This document shows positions 48,948-58,113 of a stretch of 64,000 nt of DNA, piece after piece. The position numbers and the translations under genes are program-made. Each line of letters starts with the position of its first letter. The first letter of the stretch is position 1. This DNA comes from Cedecea neteri (GTDB lineage Bacteria; Pseudomonadota; Gammaproteobacteria; Enterobacterales; Enterobacteriaceae), in assembly GCF_000757825.1 (NCBI RefSeq), contig NZ_CP009451.1:2046001-2110000 (forward strand), written 5' to 3'. The notes beneath the pieces are model-generated. The model was not told where the DNA came from. It worked only from the letters and a program-made list of their open reading frames with translations, and ran no database searches.

Positions 48948-50360
48948 TCAGTTCAGCTCAATGGCAAAGTAGTCGCGGGCGTTGTTGAAGCAGATGTTTT
49001 GCACCATCTCCCCTAACAGCGGCAAATCTTCAGGCACTTCGCCCGCCTGCACCCAATGGCCAAGCATGCGGCACAAAATGCGGCGGAAGTATTCGTGACG
49101 GGTGTAGGAGAGGAAGCTGCGGCTGTCGGTCAGCATACCGACAAAACGGCTCAGCAGGCCGAGCTGTGCAAGCTGGGTCATTTGCCGTTCCATACCGTCT
49201 TTCTGATCGTTAAACCACCAGCCGGATCCGAACTGCATTTTTCCCGGCATGCCCTCGCCCTGGAAGTTACCGACCATCGTACCAATCACTTCGTTGTCTC
49301 GTGGATTGAGGCAGTAGAGAATGGTTTTAGGCAACAGATTTTCCTCATTCTGTTTGCTCAGCAGCTTCGACAGCGGCTCGGCCAGCGGGCGATCGTTGAT
49401 GGAATCAAAGCCTACGTCCGGCCCCAGCAGGCGGAACTGGCGCTGGTTATTATTGCGCAGCGCGCCGATGTGGTACTGCTGCACCCAGCCGCGACGGGCG
49501 TATTCGGTTCCCAGCCACGCCAGCACCGCCGTTTTAAACTGCGCGGCTTCGGTTTCATTGACCGGATTACCCGCCAGACGACGGGCAAGAATAGCGTCCA
49601 GCGTGGCTTCATCCGCTTCGGCAAAGACCACCACGTCCAGCGCATGGTCGGCAACCTTGCAGCCGTGGGCGGCAAAATGATCGAGTCTTTTACCTAACGC
49701 CGCCTGAAGATCGCCGAAGCGGCGGATGTCGGTATCAGAAACCGCTGACAGCGTCGAAATGTAGTCGCTGAACGTTGCCTGCTCGATATTAAAGGCCTTG
49801 TCCGGGCGCCAGCTCGGCAGCACTTTGACGTCGAAGCTGCCGTCTTTAGCTACGGCGGCGTGGTGCTCCAGAGAGTCCACCGGATCGTCGGTTGTCCCCA
49901 CCATTTTCACGTTCATCTGCTGCATGATGCCGCGGGCGGTGAATGCGTCCTGCTCCAGCAGCCCGTTGCACTGATGCCAGATTTCATCCGCCGTTGCCGG
50001 GGAAAACAGCTTGCCGGTGATGCCAAACGGGCGGCGCAGCTCCAGATGCGTCCAGTGATACAGCGGATTGCCAAGGGTGTGCGGCACCGTTGCCGCCCAG
50101 GCGTCAAACTTTTCGCGATCGCTGGCATCGCCGGTACAAAGCCGCTCGGCCACGCCGTTAGTGCGCATCGCGCGCCACTTGTAGTGATCCCCTTTCAGCC
50201 AGATGTCATACAGGTTTTTAAAGCGATAGTTGTCGGCTATTTGCTGCGGCGGCAGATGGCAGTGGTAGTCAAAAATGGGCTGTGATTTCGCGTAGTCGTG
50301 ATACAGGCGGCGGGCGAATTCGGTATCAAGAAGAAAATCTTCGGTCATAAACGGGGCCAT
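48948..50360 (-). CDS. uxaC: UxaC, glucuronate/galacturonate isomerase
   Basis: A 470-residue amidohydrolase-fold protein nearly collinear with E. coli UxaC ([20 protein letters not shown]; metal-binding [18 protein letters not shown] near 32-49). It isomerises glucuronate to fructuronate and galacturonate to tagaturonate, feeding both the uxu and uxa branches. First gene of uxaCA, divergent from exuT. Confidence 0.96.
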   Translation of the reverse strand: MAPFMTEDFLLDTEFARRLYHDYAKSQPIFDYHCHLPPQQIADNYRFKNLYDIWLKGDHYKWRAMRTNGVAERLCTGDASDREKFDAWAATVPHTLGNPLYHWTHLELRRPFGITGKLFSPATADEIWHQCNGLLEQDAFTARGIMQQMNVKMVGTTDDPVDSLEHHAAVAKDGSFDVKVLPSWRPDKAFNIEQATFSDYISTLSAVSDTDIRRFGDLQAALGKRLDHFAAHGCKVADHALDVVVFAEADEATLDAILARRLAGNPVNETEAAQFKTAVLAWLGTEYARRGWVQQYHIGALRNNNQRQFRLLGPDVGFDSINDRPLAEPLSKLLSKQNEENLLPKTILYCLNPRDNEVIGTMVGNFQGEGMPGKMQFGSGWWFNDQKDGMERQMTQLAQLGLLSRFVGMLTDSRSFLSYTRHEYFRRILCRMLGHWVQAGEVPEDLPLLGEMVQNICFNNARDYFAIELN

Positions 50361-50411
50361 AGTGGAGCGTCCTCAGCAAAGAGCGTTTCTGTGCTTGTGC
50401 ATGATGGAACA

Positions 50412-50429
50412 AAGTTATCACACCAATTT
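50412..50429. promoter_or_regulatory. Candidate ExuR operator upstream of uxaC
   Basis: AAGTTATCACACCAATTT matches 13 of 18 positions of AAATTGGTATACCAATTT, with one perfect half-site (ACACCAATTT side). It is about 52 bp before the uxaC start. Confidence 0.5.
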
Positions 50430-50570
50430 TTAGGCAACGACCTCAATTTTGCGTTAAAGCTCACAAAACAGACACATCAATCCCGCCTTCTCACGGCAAA
50501 ACAGGGCTAAATCCCGCACCATTTCTGGCTTCAAGCCGCTATCCAGCATGGTATTACCTGAAAATGCTTT

Positions 50571-50586
50571 TGTGATATCACTCAAC
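50571..50586. promoter_or_regulatory. CRP-like site between uxaC and exuT
   Basis: TGTGA-TATCAC-TCAAC matches CRP half-sites at 8 of 10 positions with the right spacer. It lies midway in the 374-bp divergent region, which shows no other clear gene or motif. Hexuronate genes in E. coli are cAMP-CRP dependent. Confidence 0.55.
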
Positions 50587-50734
50587 TTATAAAGATGTAT
50601 GACAAGTTATCTTTCAAGCCGTCGCAGTACCTCTTGCCGGGCAACGCTTGCCACGGCCCATAGGTGACAAGAGCAGGAACGGCAGCCGGTTTACCTGGAA
50701 CAACGTTCACAATAAAGACGGGATGGGGTTATAA

Positions 50735-52036
50735 ATGCGAAAAATTAAAGGCTTACGCTGGTACATGATAGCGCTAGTGACGCTGGGCACCGTGCTGGGC
50801 TATCTGACCCGTAACACGGTGGCCGTTGCGGCCCCCACGCTGATGAGCGAGCTGAATATCACCACGCAGCAGTATTCGTGGATCATTGCAGCTTATTCAG
50901 CTTGTTATACCATTATGCAGCCGGTTGCTGGCTACCTGCTGGACGTGCTCGGCACCAAAGTTGGCTACGCGGTGTTTGCCGTGGCCTGGGCGATATTCTG
51001 TGGCGCAACCGCTCTCGCGGGTAGCTGGGGCGGCCTGGCGCTAGCCCGTGGCGCGGTCGGTGCCGCTGAAGCGGCGATGATCCCCGCCGGATTAAAGGCC
51101 AGCAGCGAGTGGTTCCCCGCCAAAGAGCGCTCTATTGCGGTGGGCTACTTCAACGTGGGCTCTTCCATTGGGGCAATGATTGCCCCGCCGCTGGTGGTCT
51201 GGGCCATTGTGATGCACAGCTGGCAGATGGCATTTATGATAACCGGCGTGCTGAGTTTTATCTGGGCAATGGTCTGGCTGTGGTTCTATAAAAATCCGCG
51301 TGATCAGAAAAAGCTCTCCAGCGAAGAGCGCGAATACATCATTAGCGGCCAGGAAGCCCATCACCAGACTGATAACACGAAAAAGATGTCGGCCTGGAAA
51401 ATCCTGCGCAACCGCCAGTTCTGGGGCATCGCTCTGCCGCGCTTCCTGGCAGAACCTGCGTGGGGCACATTCAACGCCTGGATCCCTCTGTTCATGTTTA
51501 AAGCCTACGGCTTTAATCTGAAAGAGATTGCGATGTTCGCGTGGATGCCGATGCTTTTCGCCGACTTTGGCTGCATTCTTGGGGGTTATTTGCCGCCGCT
51601 GTTCCAGCGCTGGTTTGGCGTCAACCTGATTGTTTCCCGCAAGCTGGTCGTGACGATGGGCGCGGTATTGATGATTGGCCCTGGCACCATTGGCCTGTTT
51701 ACCAGCCCTTACGTGGCGATTGCTTTGCTCTGCGTGGGCGGATTTGCACACCAGGCGCTGTCCGGCGCGTTAATCACCCTGTCTTCCGACGTTTTCGGGC
51801 GTAACGAGGTGGCGACGGCTAACGGACTGACGGGAATGGCAGCCTGGACTGCCAGCACGCTGTTTGCTCTGGTTGTAGGTGCCCTGGCCGACACAATGGG
51901 CTTCAGCCCGCTCTTCGCGGCGCTTGCCGTGTTCGATCTTCTCGGCGCGATTGTTATCTGGACGGTGCTGAAAAACCAGTCTGCCAGCGAACTTGCGGCC
52001 GAGAGCGTCGTGCCAAACGCCGTGACACAATCCTGA
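50735..52036 (+). CDS. exuT: ExuT, hexuronate transporter
   Basis: A 433-residue MFS transporter of the anion:cation symporter family, matching ExuT (MRKIKGLRWYMIALVTLGT; GAAEAAMIPAGLKASSEWFP near 110-129; YNVGSSIGAMIAPPL-like stretch). Twelve membrane segments. It imports galacturonate and glucuronate with protons across the inner membrane. Good GGGATGGGG upstream. Confidence 0.95.
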   Translation: MRKIKGLRWYMIALVTLGTVLGYLTRNTVAVAAPTLMSELNITTQQYSWIIAAYSACYTIMQPVAGYLLDVLGTKVGYAVFAVAWAIFCGATALAGSWGGLALARGAVGAAEAAMIPAGLKASSEWFPAKERSIAVGYFNVGSSIGAMIAPPLVVWAIVMHSWQMAFMITGVLSFIWAMVWLWFYKNPRDQKKLSSEEREYIISGQEAHHQTDNTKKMSAWKILRNRQFWGIALPRFLAEPAWGTFNAWIPLFMFKAYGFNLKEIAMFAWMPMLFADFGCILGGYLPPLFQRWFGVNLIVSRKLVVTMGAVLMIGPGTIGLFTSPYVAIALLCVGGFAHQALSGALITLSSDVFGRNEVATANGLTGMAAWTASTLFALVVGALADTMGFSPLFAALAVFDLLGAIVIWTVLKNQSASELAAESVVPNAVTQS

Positions 52037-52094
52037 TCTCTGATGTCGCCTACGGGCGGCATTTCTCACCCTCGTTGCTAGAGCGCTATCGGAA

Positions 52095-52112
52095 AAAGTG
52101 GTATAACAAATT
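52095..52112. promoter_or_regulatory. ExuR operator upstream of exuR
   Basis: AAAGTGGTATAACAAATT matches 15 of 18 positions of AAATTGGTATACCAATTT, the best match in the window. It is 33 bp before the exuR start and suggests autoregulation. Confidence 0.75.
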
Positions 52113-52144
52113 CACTCACGCGCAGCCCTCTTCCGGAGCAACTT

Positions 52145-52921
52145 ATGGACGCCATTGAACCCCGCCGCCTTTACCAGCAGCTCGCCGCCGAACTTAAGCA
52201 ACGTATTGAAACAGGTGTTTACCGGGTCGGAGAAAAACTGCCTGCGGAGCGTTACATTGCGGAAGAAAAAAACGTCAGCCGCACCGTTGTCCGTGAAGCG
52301 ATTATCATGCTGGAAGTTGAAGGATACGTTGAAGTGCGTAAAGGCTCAGGCATTCACGTCATGTCCAGCCAGGCGAAGTACATGACCGTGCCGGACGAGC
52401 GCTTTGAATTTGCCAATTATGGCCCTTTCGAACTTTTGCAGGCGAGGCAGCTTATTGAGAGCAATATTGCCGAGTTTGCCGCCACCCAGGTCACCAAGCA
52501 GGATATTGTGAAGCTGATGGAGATCCAGGAAAAGGCGCGAAACGAGCAAACGTTTCGTGATTCAGAGTGGGATCTCCAGTTTCATGTGCAGGTTGCGCTG
52601 GCAACGCAAAACGGCGCGCTGGCCACCATCGTAGAAAAAATGTGGAGCCATCGAGTTCACAATCCATACTGGAAGAAACTGCACGAACACATCGATATGC
52701 GCCCGGTGGATAACTGGTGCGACGACCACGATCAGATTCTTAAAGCACTGATTCGAAAAGATTCTCATGCAGCTAAGCTGGCCATGTGGCAGCACCTCGA
52801 AAATACCCGCCAGATGCTGTTTAACGCCACCAGCGACGATTTTGAATTCAACGCCGACCGCTATTTATTTGCTGAAAATCCGGTGGTTCATCTGGATACG
52901 GCCGCAAACGGTCAAAAATAG
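52145..52921 (+). CDS. exuR: ExuR, GntR-family regulator of hexuronate genes
   Basis: A 258-residue FadR-type repressor with the winged helix ([20 protein letters not shown], about 30-50) and the FCD domain ([20 protein letters not shown] near 95-114). It is a paralogue of UxuR at 4868-5644 and equal in length. It represses uxaCA, exuT and related genes and is released by tagaturonate/fructuronate. Separated from exuT by 108 bp with its own operator. Confidence 0.95.
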   Translation: MDAIEPRRLYQQLAAELKQRIETGVYRVGEKLPAERYIAEEKNVSRTVVREAIIMLEVEGYVEVRKGSGIHVMSSQAKYMTVPDERFEFANYGPFELLQARQLIESNIAEFAATQVTKQDIVKLMEIQEKARNEQTFRDSEWDLQFHVQVALATQNGALATIVEKMWSHRVHNPYWKKLHEHIDMRPVDNWCDDHDQILKALIRKDSHAAKLAMWQHLENTRQMLFNATSDDFEFNADRYLFAENPVVHLDTAANGQK

Positions 52922-53241
52922 TCATTTTTCCCGCCGAGGGTAAGCAAACCATAAATAGTGTCAGCGTTTGTAAATACCCTCGCCAGCCTCTCCCCCAGTA
53001 AGCAAAATCATTGCTCAACGAACTGCAAATACTGTGACGTGTAACGCGTAGTTTTGTTACAATTAGATGCAATTTCACCGTCTGTGTGGGCTTCGCGCCC
53101 TCTCGCTGTCGTTTCAGGTCATGTTATTTCGACTCAGCGGCGCGGGCAGTGGGTTGTAGCCAGCAAATGATAATAAAAACCATGCTGCATTCTGCTCATC
53201 CGTTTACACCGGCGACCTAAACGAAGTGCCAGGAACCCTGA
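52922..53241. other. 320-bp gap between exuR and yqjA
   Basis: I see no gene, strong terminator or repeat. The yqjA-mzrA promoter must be here. Motifs of GTAAG type around 52940-53000 are too weak to call as CpxR boxes. Confidence 0.5.
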
Positions 53242-53904
53242 ATGGAACTACTGACTCAACTGCTCTCCGCTCTCTGGAGCCAGGATTTTGAAACGCTCTC
53301 CAATCCGTCAATGATTGGCATGCTCTATTTTGTGCTGTTCATGATTTTATTTCTTGAGAACGGCCTGCTTCCGGCGGCGTTTTTACCCGGCGATAGCCTG
53401 TTGGTGCTGGTCGGCGTTCTGATTGCCAAAGGAACAATGGGTTTCCCGGAAACGATCGCGCTGCTCACCATTGCCGCGAGCCTCGGCAGCTGGCTTGGCT
53501 ACATCCAGGGGCGCTGGCTCGGGAATACGCGCCTCGTGCAAAACTGGCTTTCGCACCTGCCGGCCCATTATCACCAGCGTTCACACCAGCTCTTCCATAA
53601 ACACGGGCTGTCTGCGCTGCTGGTTGGCCGCTTTATCGCTTTTGTTCGCACTCTGTTGCCAACTATTGCCGGATTATCGGGTCTTAGCAGCACCCGCTTC
53701 CAGTTCTTCAACTGGATGAGCGGCCTGCTGTGGATATTGATTCTGACTACCCTGGGCTATTTGCTGGGCAAAACGCCGGTCTTCCTGAAGTACGAAGACG
53801 CCTTAATGTCGTGCCTGATGCTGATCCCGGTGGTGCTTCTGGTCATCGGTCTGGTCGGTTCGTTAATCGTGCTTTGGCGTAAAAAACGCGGCCAAAGTAG
53901 CTAG
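53242..53904 (+). CDS. yqjA: YqjA, DedA-family membrane protein
   Basis: A 220-residue DedA protein with family motifs [20 protein letters not shown] near 34-53 and the [19 protein letters not shown] loop near 129-147, whose arginines are conserved. DedA members work in lipid flipping and proton-motive-force homeostasis; E. coli YqjA supports envelope function and alkaline tolerance. It is followed 9 bp later by mzrA. Confidence 0.95.
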   Translation: MELLTQLLSALWSQDFETLSNPSMIGMLYFVLFMILFLENGLLPAAFLPGDSLLVLVGVLIAKGTMGFPETIALLTIAASLGSWLGYIQGRWLGNTRLVQNWLSHLPAHYHQRSHQLFHKHGLSALLVGRFIAFVRTLLPTIAGLSGLSSTRFQFFNWMSGLLWILILTTLGYLLGKTPVFLKYEDALMSCLMLIPVVLLVIGLVGSLIVLWRKKRGQSS

Positions 53905-53913
53905 AGGGATTCG

Positions 53914-54291
53914 ATGAAATTAGCGTTCACACGCCGCCTGAGGGCGGCGCTGCTTGTTGGAGCCCTGGCGATTGCTTCGCTGATGGTGTGGTCCAGCATG
54001 CAGAATCAGGATTCAACCCTCGAAATTCGTGCCTCACGGCAGGGTGGAAGCATTCCCGACGGTTTTTATGTCTGGCACCACCTTGATGCCAACGGCATTC
54101 GTTTCAAAAGCATTACGCCGCTCAACAACACGCTGCTGGTAACGTTTGACTCCAGCGCCCAGAGCGAAGCCGCGAAAGAAGTGCTGAACCGCACGCTGCC
54201 GCAAGGGTACGTAATTGCCCAGCAGGACAGCGATAAAGACGCGCTCGCATGGCTCTCTATTCTGCGCCCTGACCACAATCATCTCGGCTAA
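53914..54291 (+). CDS. mzrA: MzrA, modulator of EnvZ/OmpR
   Basis: A 125-residue single-span protein (membrane helix near 10-28, AALLVGALAIASLMVWSSM) with a periplasmic domain. In E. coli MzrA binds EnvZ and raises OmpR phosphorylation, linking CpxAR to osmoregulation. Operon with yqjA. Length is near the E. coli protein (about 127). Confidence 0.92.
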   Translation: MKLAFTRRLRAALLVGALAIASLMVWSSMQNQDSTLEIRASRQGGSIPDGFYVWHHLDANGIRFKSITPLNNTLLVTFDSSAQSEAAKEVLNRTLPQGYVIAQQDSDKDALAWLSILRPDHNHLG

Positions 54292-54466
54292 TCTCCTTTC
54301 TCTCTGTCTGAATTTGCTATCATCTTCTGGGTTTTTAGCCAATTCATGACTATGCTTTAGCTGTTTTTACCGCTATTCATCAGCGCTTTTTCGACACTCT
54401 GGAACGACGCATGGAGTATGATCGCCTGATACTTTTATGAGTCATCTTACAATGGAAGGTTTAACC

Positions 54467-54835
54467 ATGAATTACCGCACCGTACTGGCACTTGCTTTAC
54501 TCACCCTGACCTCTGCCGCCCAGGCAAATACCCTTTGCAGCGAGAAAGAGCAGGATATTCAACGCGAGATTGGCTATGCGGAAAAACACAACAATCAGCA
54601 CCGTATTGATGGTCTGAAAAAAGCCCTGAGCGAAGTACGCGAAAACTGCAGCGACGCCGGCCTGCGCGCCGAGCACCAAAAGAAGATTGCTAAGCAGAAA
54701 GCTGAAATCGAAGAGCGTAAAGCCGATCTCGTTGAAGCCCGTCAGAAGGGTGACCCGGACAAAATCACCAAACGCGAAAAGAAACTTGCAGAAGCAGAAG
54801 ATAGCCTCAAAGCTTTAGAGAAGCGTGATTACTGA
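54467..54835 (+). CDS. yqjC: YqjC, periplasmic DUF1090 protein
   Basis: A 122-residue protein from the ATG at 54467 (GGAAGG upstream): signal peptide MNYRTVLALALLTLTSAAQA, then a highly charged helical region (KKIAKQKAEIEERKADLVEA) and two cysteines (LCSEKEQD, ENCSDAG). It is the DUF1090 family, of unknown function. It starts the yqjCDEK group. Confidence 0.9.
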   Translation: MNYRTVLALALLTLTSAAQANTLCSEKEQDIQREIGYAEKHNNQHRIDGLKKALSEVRENCSDAGLRAEHQKKIAKQKAEIEERKADLVEARQKGDPDKITKREKKLAEAEDSLKALEKRDY

Positions 54836-54885
54836 TTGTGTAGTCGCAGACTTTAAGGATCCACCTCAAACACTCGGAGAGAACT

Positions 54886-55191
54886 ATGTCAAAAGATACT
54901 ACGTCAGAACATTTACGCGCTGAGTTGAAATCCCTGGCAGATACGCTTGAAGAAGTCCTGAGTGCTTCCACGGACAAGTCAAAAACCGAACTGGATAAAC
55001 TGCGTACCAAAGCGGAAAAAACGCTCAAAGAGAGCCGTGACCGCCTCGGTGAAACCAGCGAAGCCATCGCCAAACAAACCCGCGAAGCCGCAGCCAAAGC
55101 GGATGATTACGTTCGCGAGAACCCGTGGACCGGCGTTGGCATTGGTGCGGCGGTAGGCGTCGTGCTGGGTGTGCTGCTGGCGCGTCGTTAA
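54886..55191 (+). CDS. yqjD: YqjD, ribosome-associated inner-membrane protein (ElaB/YqjD family)
   Basis: A 101-residue DUF883 protein: charged helical N-terminal 75 residues and one C-terminal membrane helix (GVGIGAAVGVVLGVLLARR). E. coli YqjD binds stationary-phase ribosomes at the membrane. Followed directly by yqjE with one base between. Confidence 0.93.
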   Translation: MSKDTTSEHLRAELKSLADTLEEVLSASTDKSKTELDKLRTKAEKTLKESRDRLGETSEAIAKQTREAAAKADDYVRENPWTGVGIGAAVGVVLGVLLARR

Positions 55192-55192
55192 G

Positions 55193-55588
55193 ATGGCGGA
55201 TTCTCACCAAAGCCAGGGGCCGGGCAAAAGCGTGCTCGGCATTGGCCAACGGCTGGTTACCATTCTGGTCGGCATGGTCGAAACGCGCGTTCGTCTTGCC
55301 GTGGTTGAGCTGGAAGAGGAGAAATCACACCTCGTTCAGCTGCTGCTGATGCTCGGCCTGACCATGCTGTTCGCCGCGTTTGGCTTAATGAGCCTGATGG
55401 TCCTGATTATCTGGGCCGTCGACCCGCAGTATCGCCTCAACGCCATGATTGCAACGACGGTTGTACTGCTGTCGCTGGCGCTGATTGGCGGTATCTGGAC
55501 GCTGCGAAAATCCCGTCAATCCACCCTGCTGCGCCATACCCGCCGCGAGCTGGAAAACGACAGGGCCTTGCTGGAAGAGGATAAGTAA
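55193..55588 (+). CDS. yqjE: YqjE, holin-like superfamily III membrane protein
   Basis: A 131-residue protein from the ATG at 55193 with two membrane helices (LLLMLGLTMLFAAFGLMSLM and IATTVVLLSLALIGGIWTL). It is of the Phage_holin_3_6/YqjE family; function unknown. It is linked to yqjD by one base and overlaps yqjK by one base. Confidence 0.92.
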   Translation: MADSHQSQGPGKSVLGIGQRLVTILVGMVETRVRLAVVELEEEKSHLVQLLLMLGLTMLFAAFGLMSLMVLIIWAVDPQYRLNAMIATTVVLLSLALIGGIWTLRKSRQSTLLRHTRRELENDRALLEEDK

Positions 55589-55878
55589 TGAGCGATGCAG
55601 AACGTGCAAAGCGAAAAGCGTATCTGCTCAGCCAGGTTCAGCAGCAGCGGCTTGATCTCAGCGCGGCAAGACGCGACTGGCTGCAGGTCACCGGCCCGTA
55701 CGATCGTGGCTGGAACACGTTACTCAGCCTACGTAGCTACGCCATGATAGCCAGTAGCGTACTGGCTATCTGGACGGTGAAGCACCCGGGCAGATTTATG
55801 CGCTGGGCAAAACGAGGATTTGGCGCCTGGAGCACCTGGCGACTTATCCGCAATACGCTCAATCCGCCCTCGCGCTAA
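55588..55878 (+). CDS. yqjK: YqjK-like protein
   Basis: A 96-residue basic protein with one hydrophobic stretch near 45-60. It matches the YqjK family (KRKAYLLSQVQQQRLDLSAA near the start); function unknown. The start overlaps the yqjE stop (TAATG), and a terminator follows. Confidence 0.9.
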   Translation: MSDAERAKRKAYLLSQVQQQRLDLSAARRDWLQVTGPYDRGWNTLLSLRSYAMIASSVLAIWTVKHPGRFMRWAKRGFGAWSTWRLIRNTLNPPSR

Positions 55879-55882
55879 GCTT

Positions 55883-55908
55883 AAAACACCGCCTCTGGCG
55901 GTGTTTTT
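55883..55908 (+). terminator. Rho-independent terminator of yqjCDEK
   Basis: AAAACACCGCC / GGCGGTGTTTTT hairpin just after the yqjK stop. Confidence 0.93.
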
Positions 55909-56127
55909 ATTTGCCCCATTCAAGCCCTTTTACCCCGTAGTTTTACTTTTCCCGCTTAGTTCACTCAGGATATTTGAAGGACTTAGACAGTTTTCCTTGC
56001 TAACAATCCTTTTTCACCCCGTCTATTATCCTCTCCATCGACAGCAAGCGCCGGTAATTACTGGAGTTTGCACCCCTTTTAAGCCCTGGCCGAGTAAGCC
56101 GGAAAAAAAGAACCGCTGGAGAGTAAA

Positions 56128-56520
56128 ATGAAAAAATTAGAAGATGTTGGCGTACTGGTTGCTCGTATTCTGATGCCAATCCTGTTTATTACCGCTGGCT
56201 GGGGCAAAATCACCGGTTATGCAGGCACCCAACAGTACATGGAAGCGATGGGCGTGCCGGGCGCACTGCTGCCGCTGACCATCCTGCTTGAGTTCGGCGG
56301 CGGCCTGGCCATTCTGTTCGGCTTCCTGACCCGTACTACCGCGCTGATTACCGCGCTGTTTACCGTACTGACGGCGTTCCTGTTCCACAGCAACTTCGCA
56401 GAAGGCGTGAACTCCATTATGTTTATGAAGAACTTCACCATCGCGGGTGGCTACCTGCTGCTGGCGGTCTTCGGCCCGGGCGCCATCAGCCTTGACCGCG
56501 TACTGAATAAAAAATGGTAA
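56128..56520 (+). CDS. yqjF: YqjF, DoxX-family membrane protein
   Basis: A 130-residue, four-helix DoxX/YqjF protein (VGVLVARILMPILFITAGWG; LEFGGGLAILFGFLTRTTAL). E. coli yqjF responds to nitroaromatic compounds through the LysR-type regulator YhaJ. It precedes yqjG; a terminator lies between them. Confidence 0.92.
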   Translation: MKKLEDVGVLVARILMPILFITAGWGKITGYAGTQQYMEAMGVPGALLPLTILLEFGGGLAILFGFLTRTTALITALFTVLTAFLFHSNFAEGVNSIMFMKNFTIAGGYLLLAVFGPGAISLDRVLNKKW

Positions 56521-56545
56521 GCGTTCTATACTGATGAACACTGAG

Positions 56546-56573
56546 AAAGCGAAGACACCGTCTTCGCTTTTTT
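56546..56573 (+). terminator. Rho-independent terminator of yqjF
   Basis: AAAGCGAAGAC / GTCTTCGCTTT perfect 11-bp stem with a 3-base loop and T-run. Confidence 0.93.
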
Positions 56574-56593
56574 GCTATTGAGGAGGAGAAAAA

Positions 56594-57586
56594 ATGGGAC
56601 AACTCATCGACGGCGTCTGGCATGACGTCTGGTACGACACCAAATCGACCGGCGGCCGCTTTAAACGTTCGGAATCCGCCTTCCGCAACTGGCTAACCGC
56701 CGACGGCGCACCCGGCCCAACGGGAAAAGAGGGATTTGCTGCGGAGAAAGACCGCTATCATCTTTATGTTTCTCTTGCCTGCCCCTGGGCACACCGCACG
56801 CTGATTGTGCGTAAGCTGAAAGGGCTTGAACCGTTTATCTCCGTTTCCGTCGTCAACCCGCTGATGCTGCAAAACGGCTGGACGTTTGCCGAGGATTTTC
56901 CGGAGGCAACCGGCGACACGCTTTATCACCACGATTTTCTCTATCAGCTCTACCTGCAGGCCGATCCTCACTACACCGGCCGCGTGACGGTGCCCGTGCT
57001 TTGGGACAAGAAAAACCAGACAATAGTCAGCAATGAGTCCGCAGAAATCATTCGTATGTTTAATACGGCCTTTGATGCTCTCGGCGCGCGTGCAGGGGAT
57101 TATTACCCTGACGCTTTAAAAAGCGAGATTGATGAGCTGAACGGCTGGATTTATGACACGGTAAATAACGGCGTGTACAAATCAGGTTTTGCCACCTCTC
57201 AGGAAGCCTATGACGAAGCCGTGGAGAAAGTCTTTACTTCCCTGGCACGCCTTGAGCAAATCCTCGGTCAGCATCGCTACTTAACCGGCCAGCAGTTGAC
57301 CGAAGCGGATATTCGCCTGTGGACCACTCTGGTGCGCTTTGACCCGGTGTACGTCACCCACTTTAAGTGCGATAAGTACCGCATCAGTGATTACCCAAAT
57401 CTTTACGGCTTCCTGCGCGATATCTATCAGATACCCGGCGTGCGTGAAACGGTAAGCTTCCCGCATATCCGCACTCACTATTATTGCAGCCACAAAACCA
57501 TCAACCCAACGGGCATTATTTCCATCGGCCCTGCTCAAGATTTAGACGAGCCGCACGGGCGCGATGAGCGGTTTAGGAAGCGTTAG
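56594..57586 (+). CDS. yqjG: YqjG, glutathionyl-hydroquinone reductase
   Basis: A 330-residue Xi-class glutathione transferase. The catalytic Cys is in SLACPWAHRTLIVRKLKG near 60-77; the C-terminal helical domain includes YLTGQQLTEADIRLWTTLVR near 236-255. It reduces glutathionyl-hydroquinones to free hydroquinones with GSH. Strong AGGAGG before the ATG. Confidence 0.95.
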   Translation: MGQLIDGVWHDVWYDTKSTGGRFKRSESAFRNWLTADGAPGPTGKEGFAAEKDRYHLYVSLACPWAHRTLIVRKLKGLEPFISVSVVNPLMLQNGWTFAEDFPEATGDTLYHHDFLYQLYLQADPHYTGRVTVPVLWDKKNQTIVSNESAEIIRMFNTAFDALGARAGDYYPDALKSEIDELNGWIYDTVNNGVYKSGFATSQEAYDEAVEKVFTSLARLEQILGQHRYLTGQQLTEADIRLWTTLVRFDPVYVTHFKCDKYRISDYPNLYGFLRDIYQIPGVRETVSFPHIRTHYYCSHKTINPTGIISIGPAQDLDEPHGRDERFRKR

Positions 57587-57690
57587 GAATATTCAGTACA
57601 ACAACGATTTACGGCCAATGTATTCACGACTATCCTTGAGTCGATCGCTTATCGTTCAGGTGATTGTCGGATAATTAAGGCAGGCCTTAA

Positions 57691-58062
57691 ATGGATTGGT
57701 ATTTCAAAGCACTAACAAATTACATTGGGTTTGGCGGCCGTGCGCGCCGCAAAGAATACTGGATGTTTCATCTGGTGAACTTCGTTCTGGCGGCGGTGCT
57801 AAGCGTGCTGGATAAGATGCTTGGGCTACACATTTATAAAGACGAAGGTGCGCTCACCACGATTTACAGCGTCCTGGTTTTCCTGCCGCTTTGGGCAGTA
57901 CAGTTCCGTCGCCTGCACGACACCGATCGCTCTGCCTGGTGGCTGCTGTTGCTGTTAATTCCGATTGTCGGTTGGTTGATCATTCTGGCATTCAACTGCC
58001 AGGACGGCACCCCGGCAACCAACCGCTTCGGGCCAGATCCTAAAGCCCCGAACCTCTACTAA
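57691..58062 (+). CDS. yhaH: YhaH, DUF805 inner-membrane protein
   Basis: A 123-residue protein with the DUF805 pattern: GFGGRARRKEYWMFHLVNF near the start, RRLHDTDRSAWWLLLLLIPI near 80-99, three to four helices, and FGPDPKAPN at the end. Function unknown. In E. coli it follows yqjG; after it the order here jumps to mpl. Confidence 0.92.
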   Translation: MDWYFKALTNYIGFGGRARRKEYWMFHLVNFVLAAVLSVLDKMLGLHIYKDEGALTTIYSVLVFLPLWAVQFRRLHDTDRSAWWLLLLLIPIVGWLIILAFNCQDGTPATNRFGPDPKAPNLY

Positions 58063-58064
58063 AC

Positions 58065-58097
58065 AAAAAGGGCGTACCTTTCGGTGCGCCCTTTTCT
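58065..58097. terminator. Bidirectional terminator between yhaH and mpl
   Basis: AAAAAGGGCG ... CGCCCTTTT hairpin with T-rich flanks on both strands, between two convergent genes. Confidence 0.92.
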
Positions 58098-58113
58098 TAT
58101 CAGACCGACGCGC

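Noticed and set aside
52043..52062. Hairpin after exuT as a terminator
   Set aside because: The stem is short and not followed by a T-run, so termination between exuT and exuR is not supported.
52922..53241. CpxR boxes upstream of yqjA
   Set aside because: CpxR control of yqjA-mzrA is known in E. coli, but the GTAAG-type pieces here do not give two properly spaced GTAAA elements.
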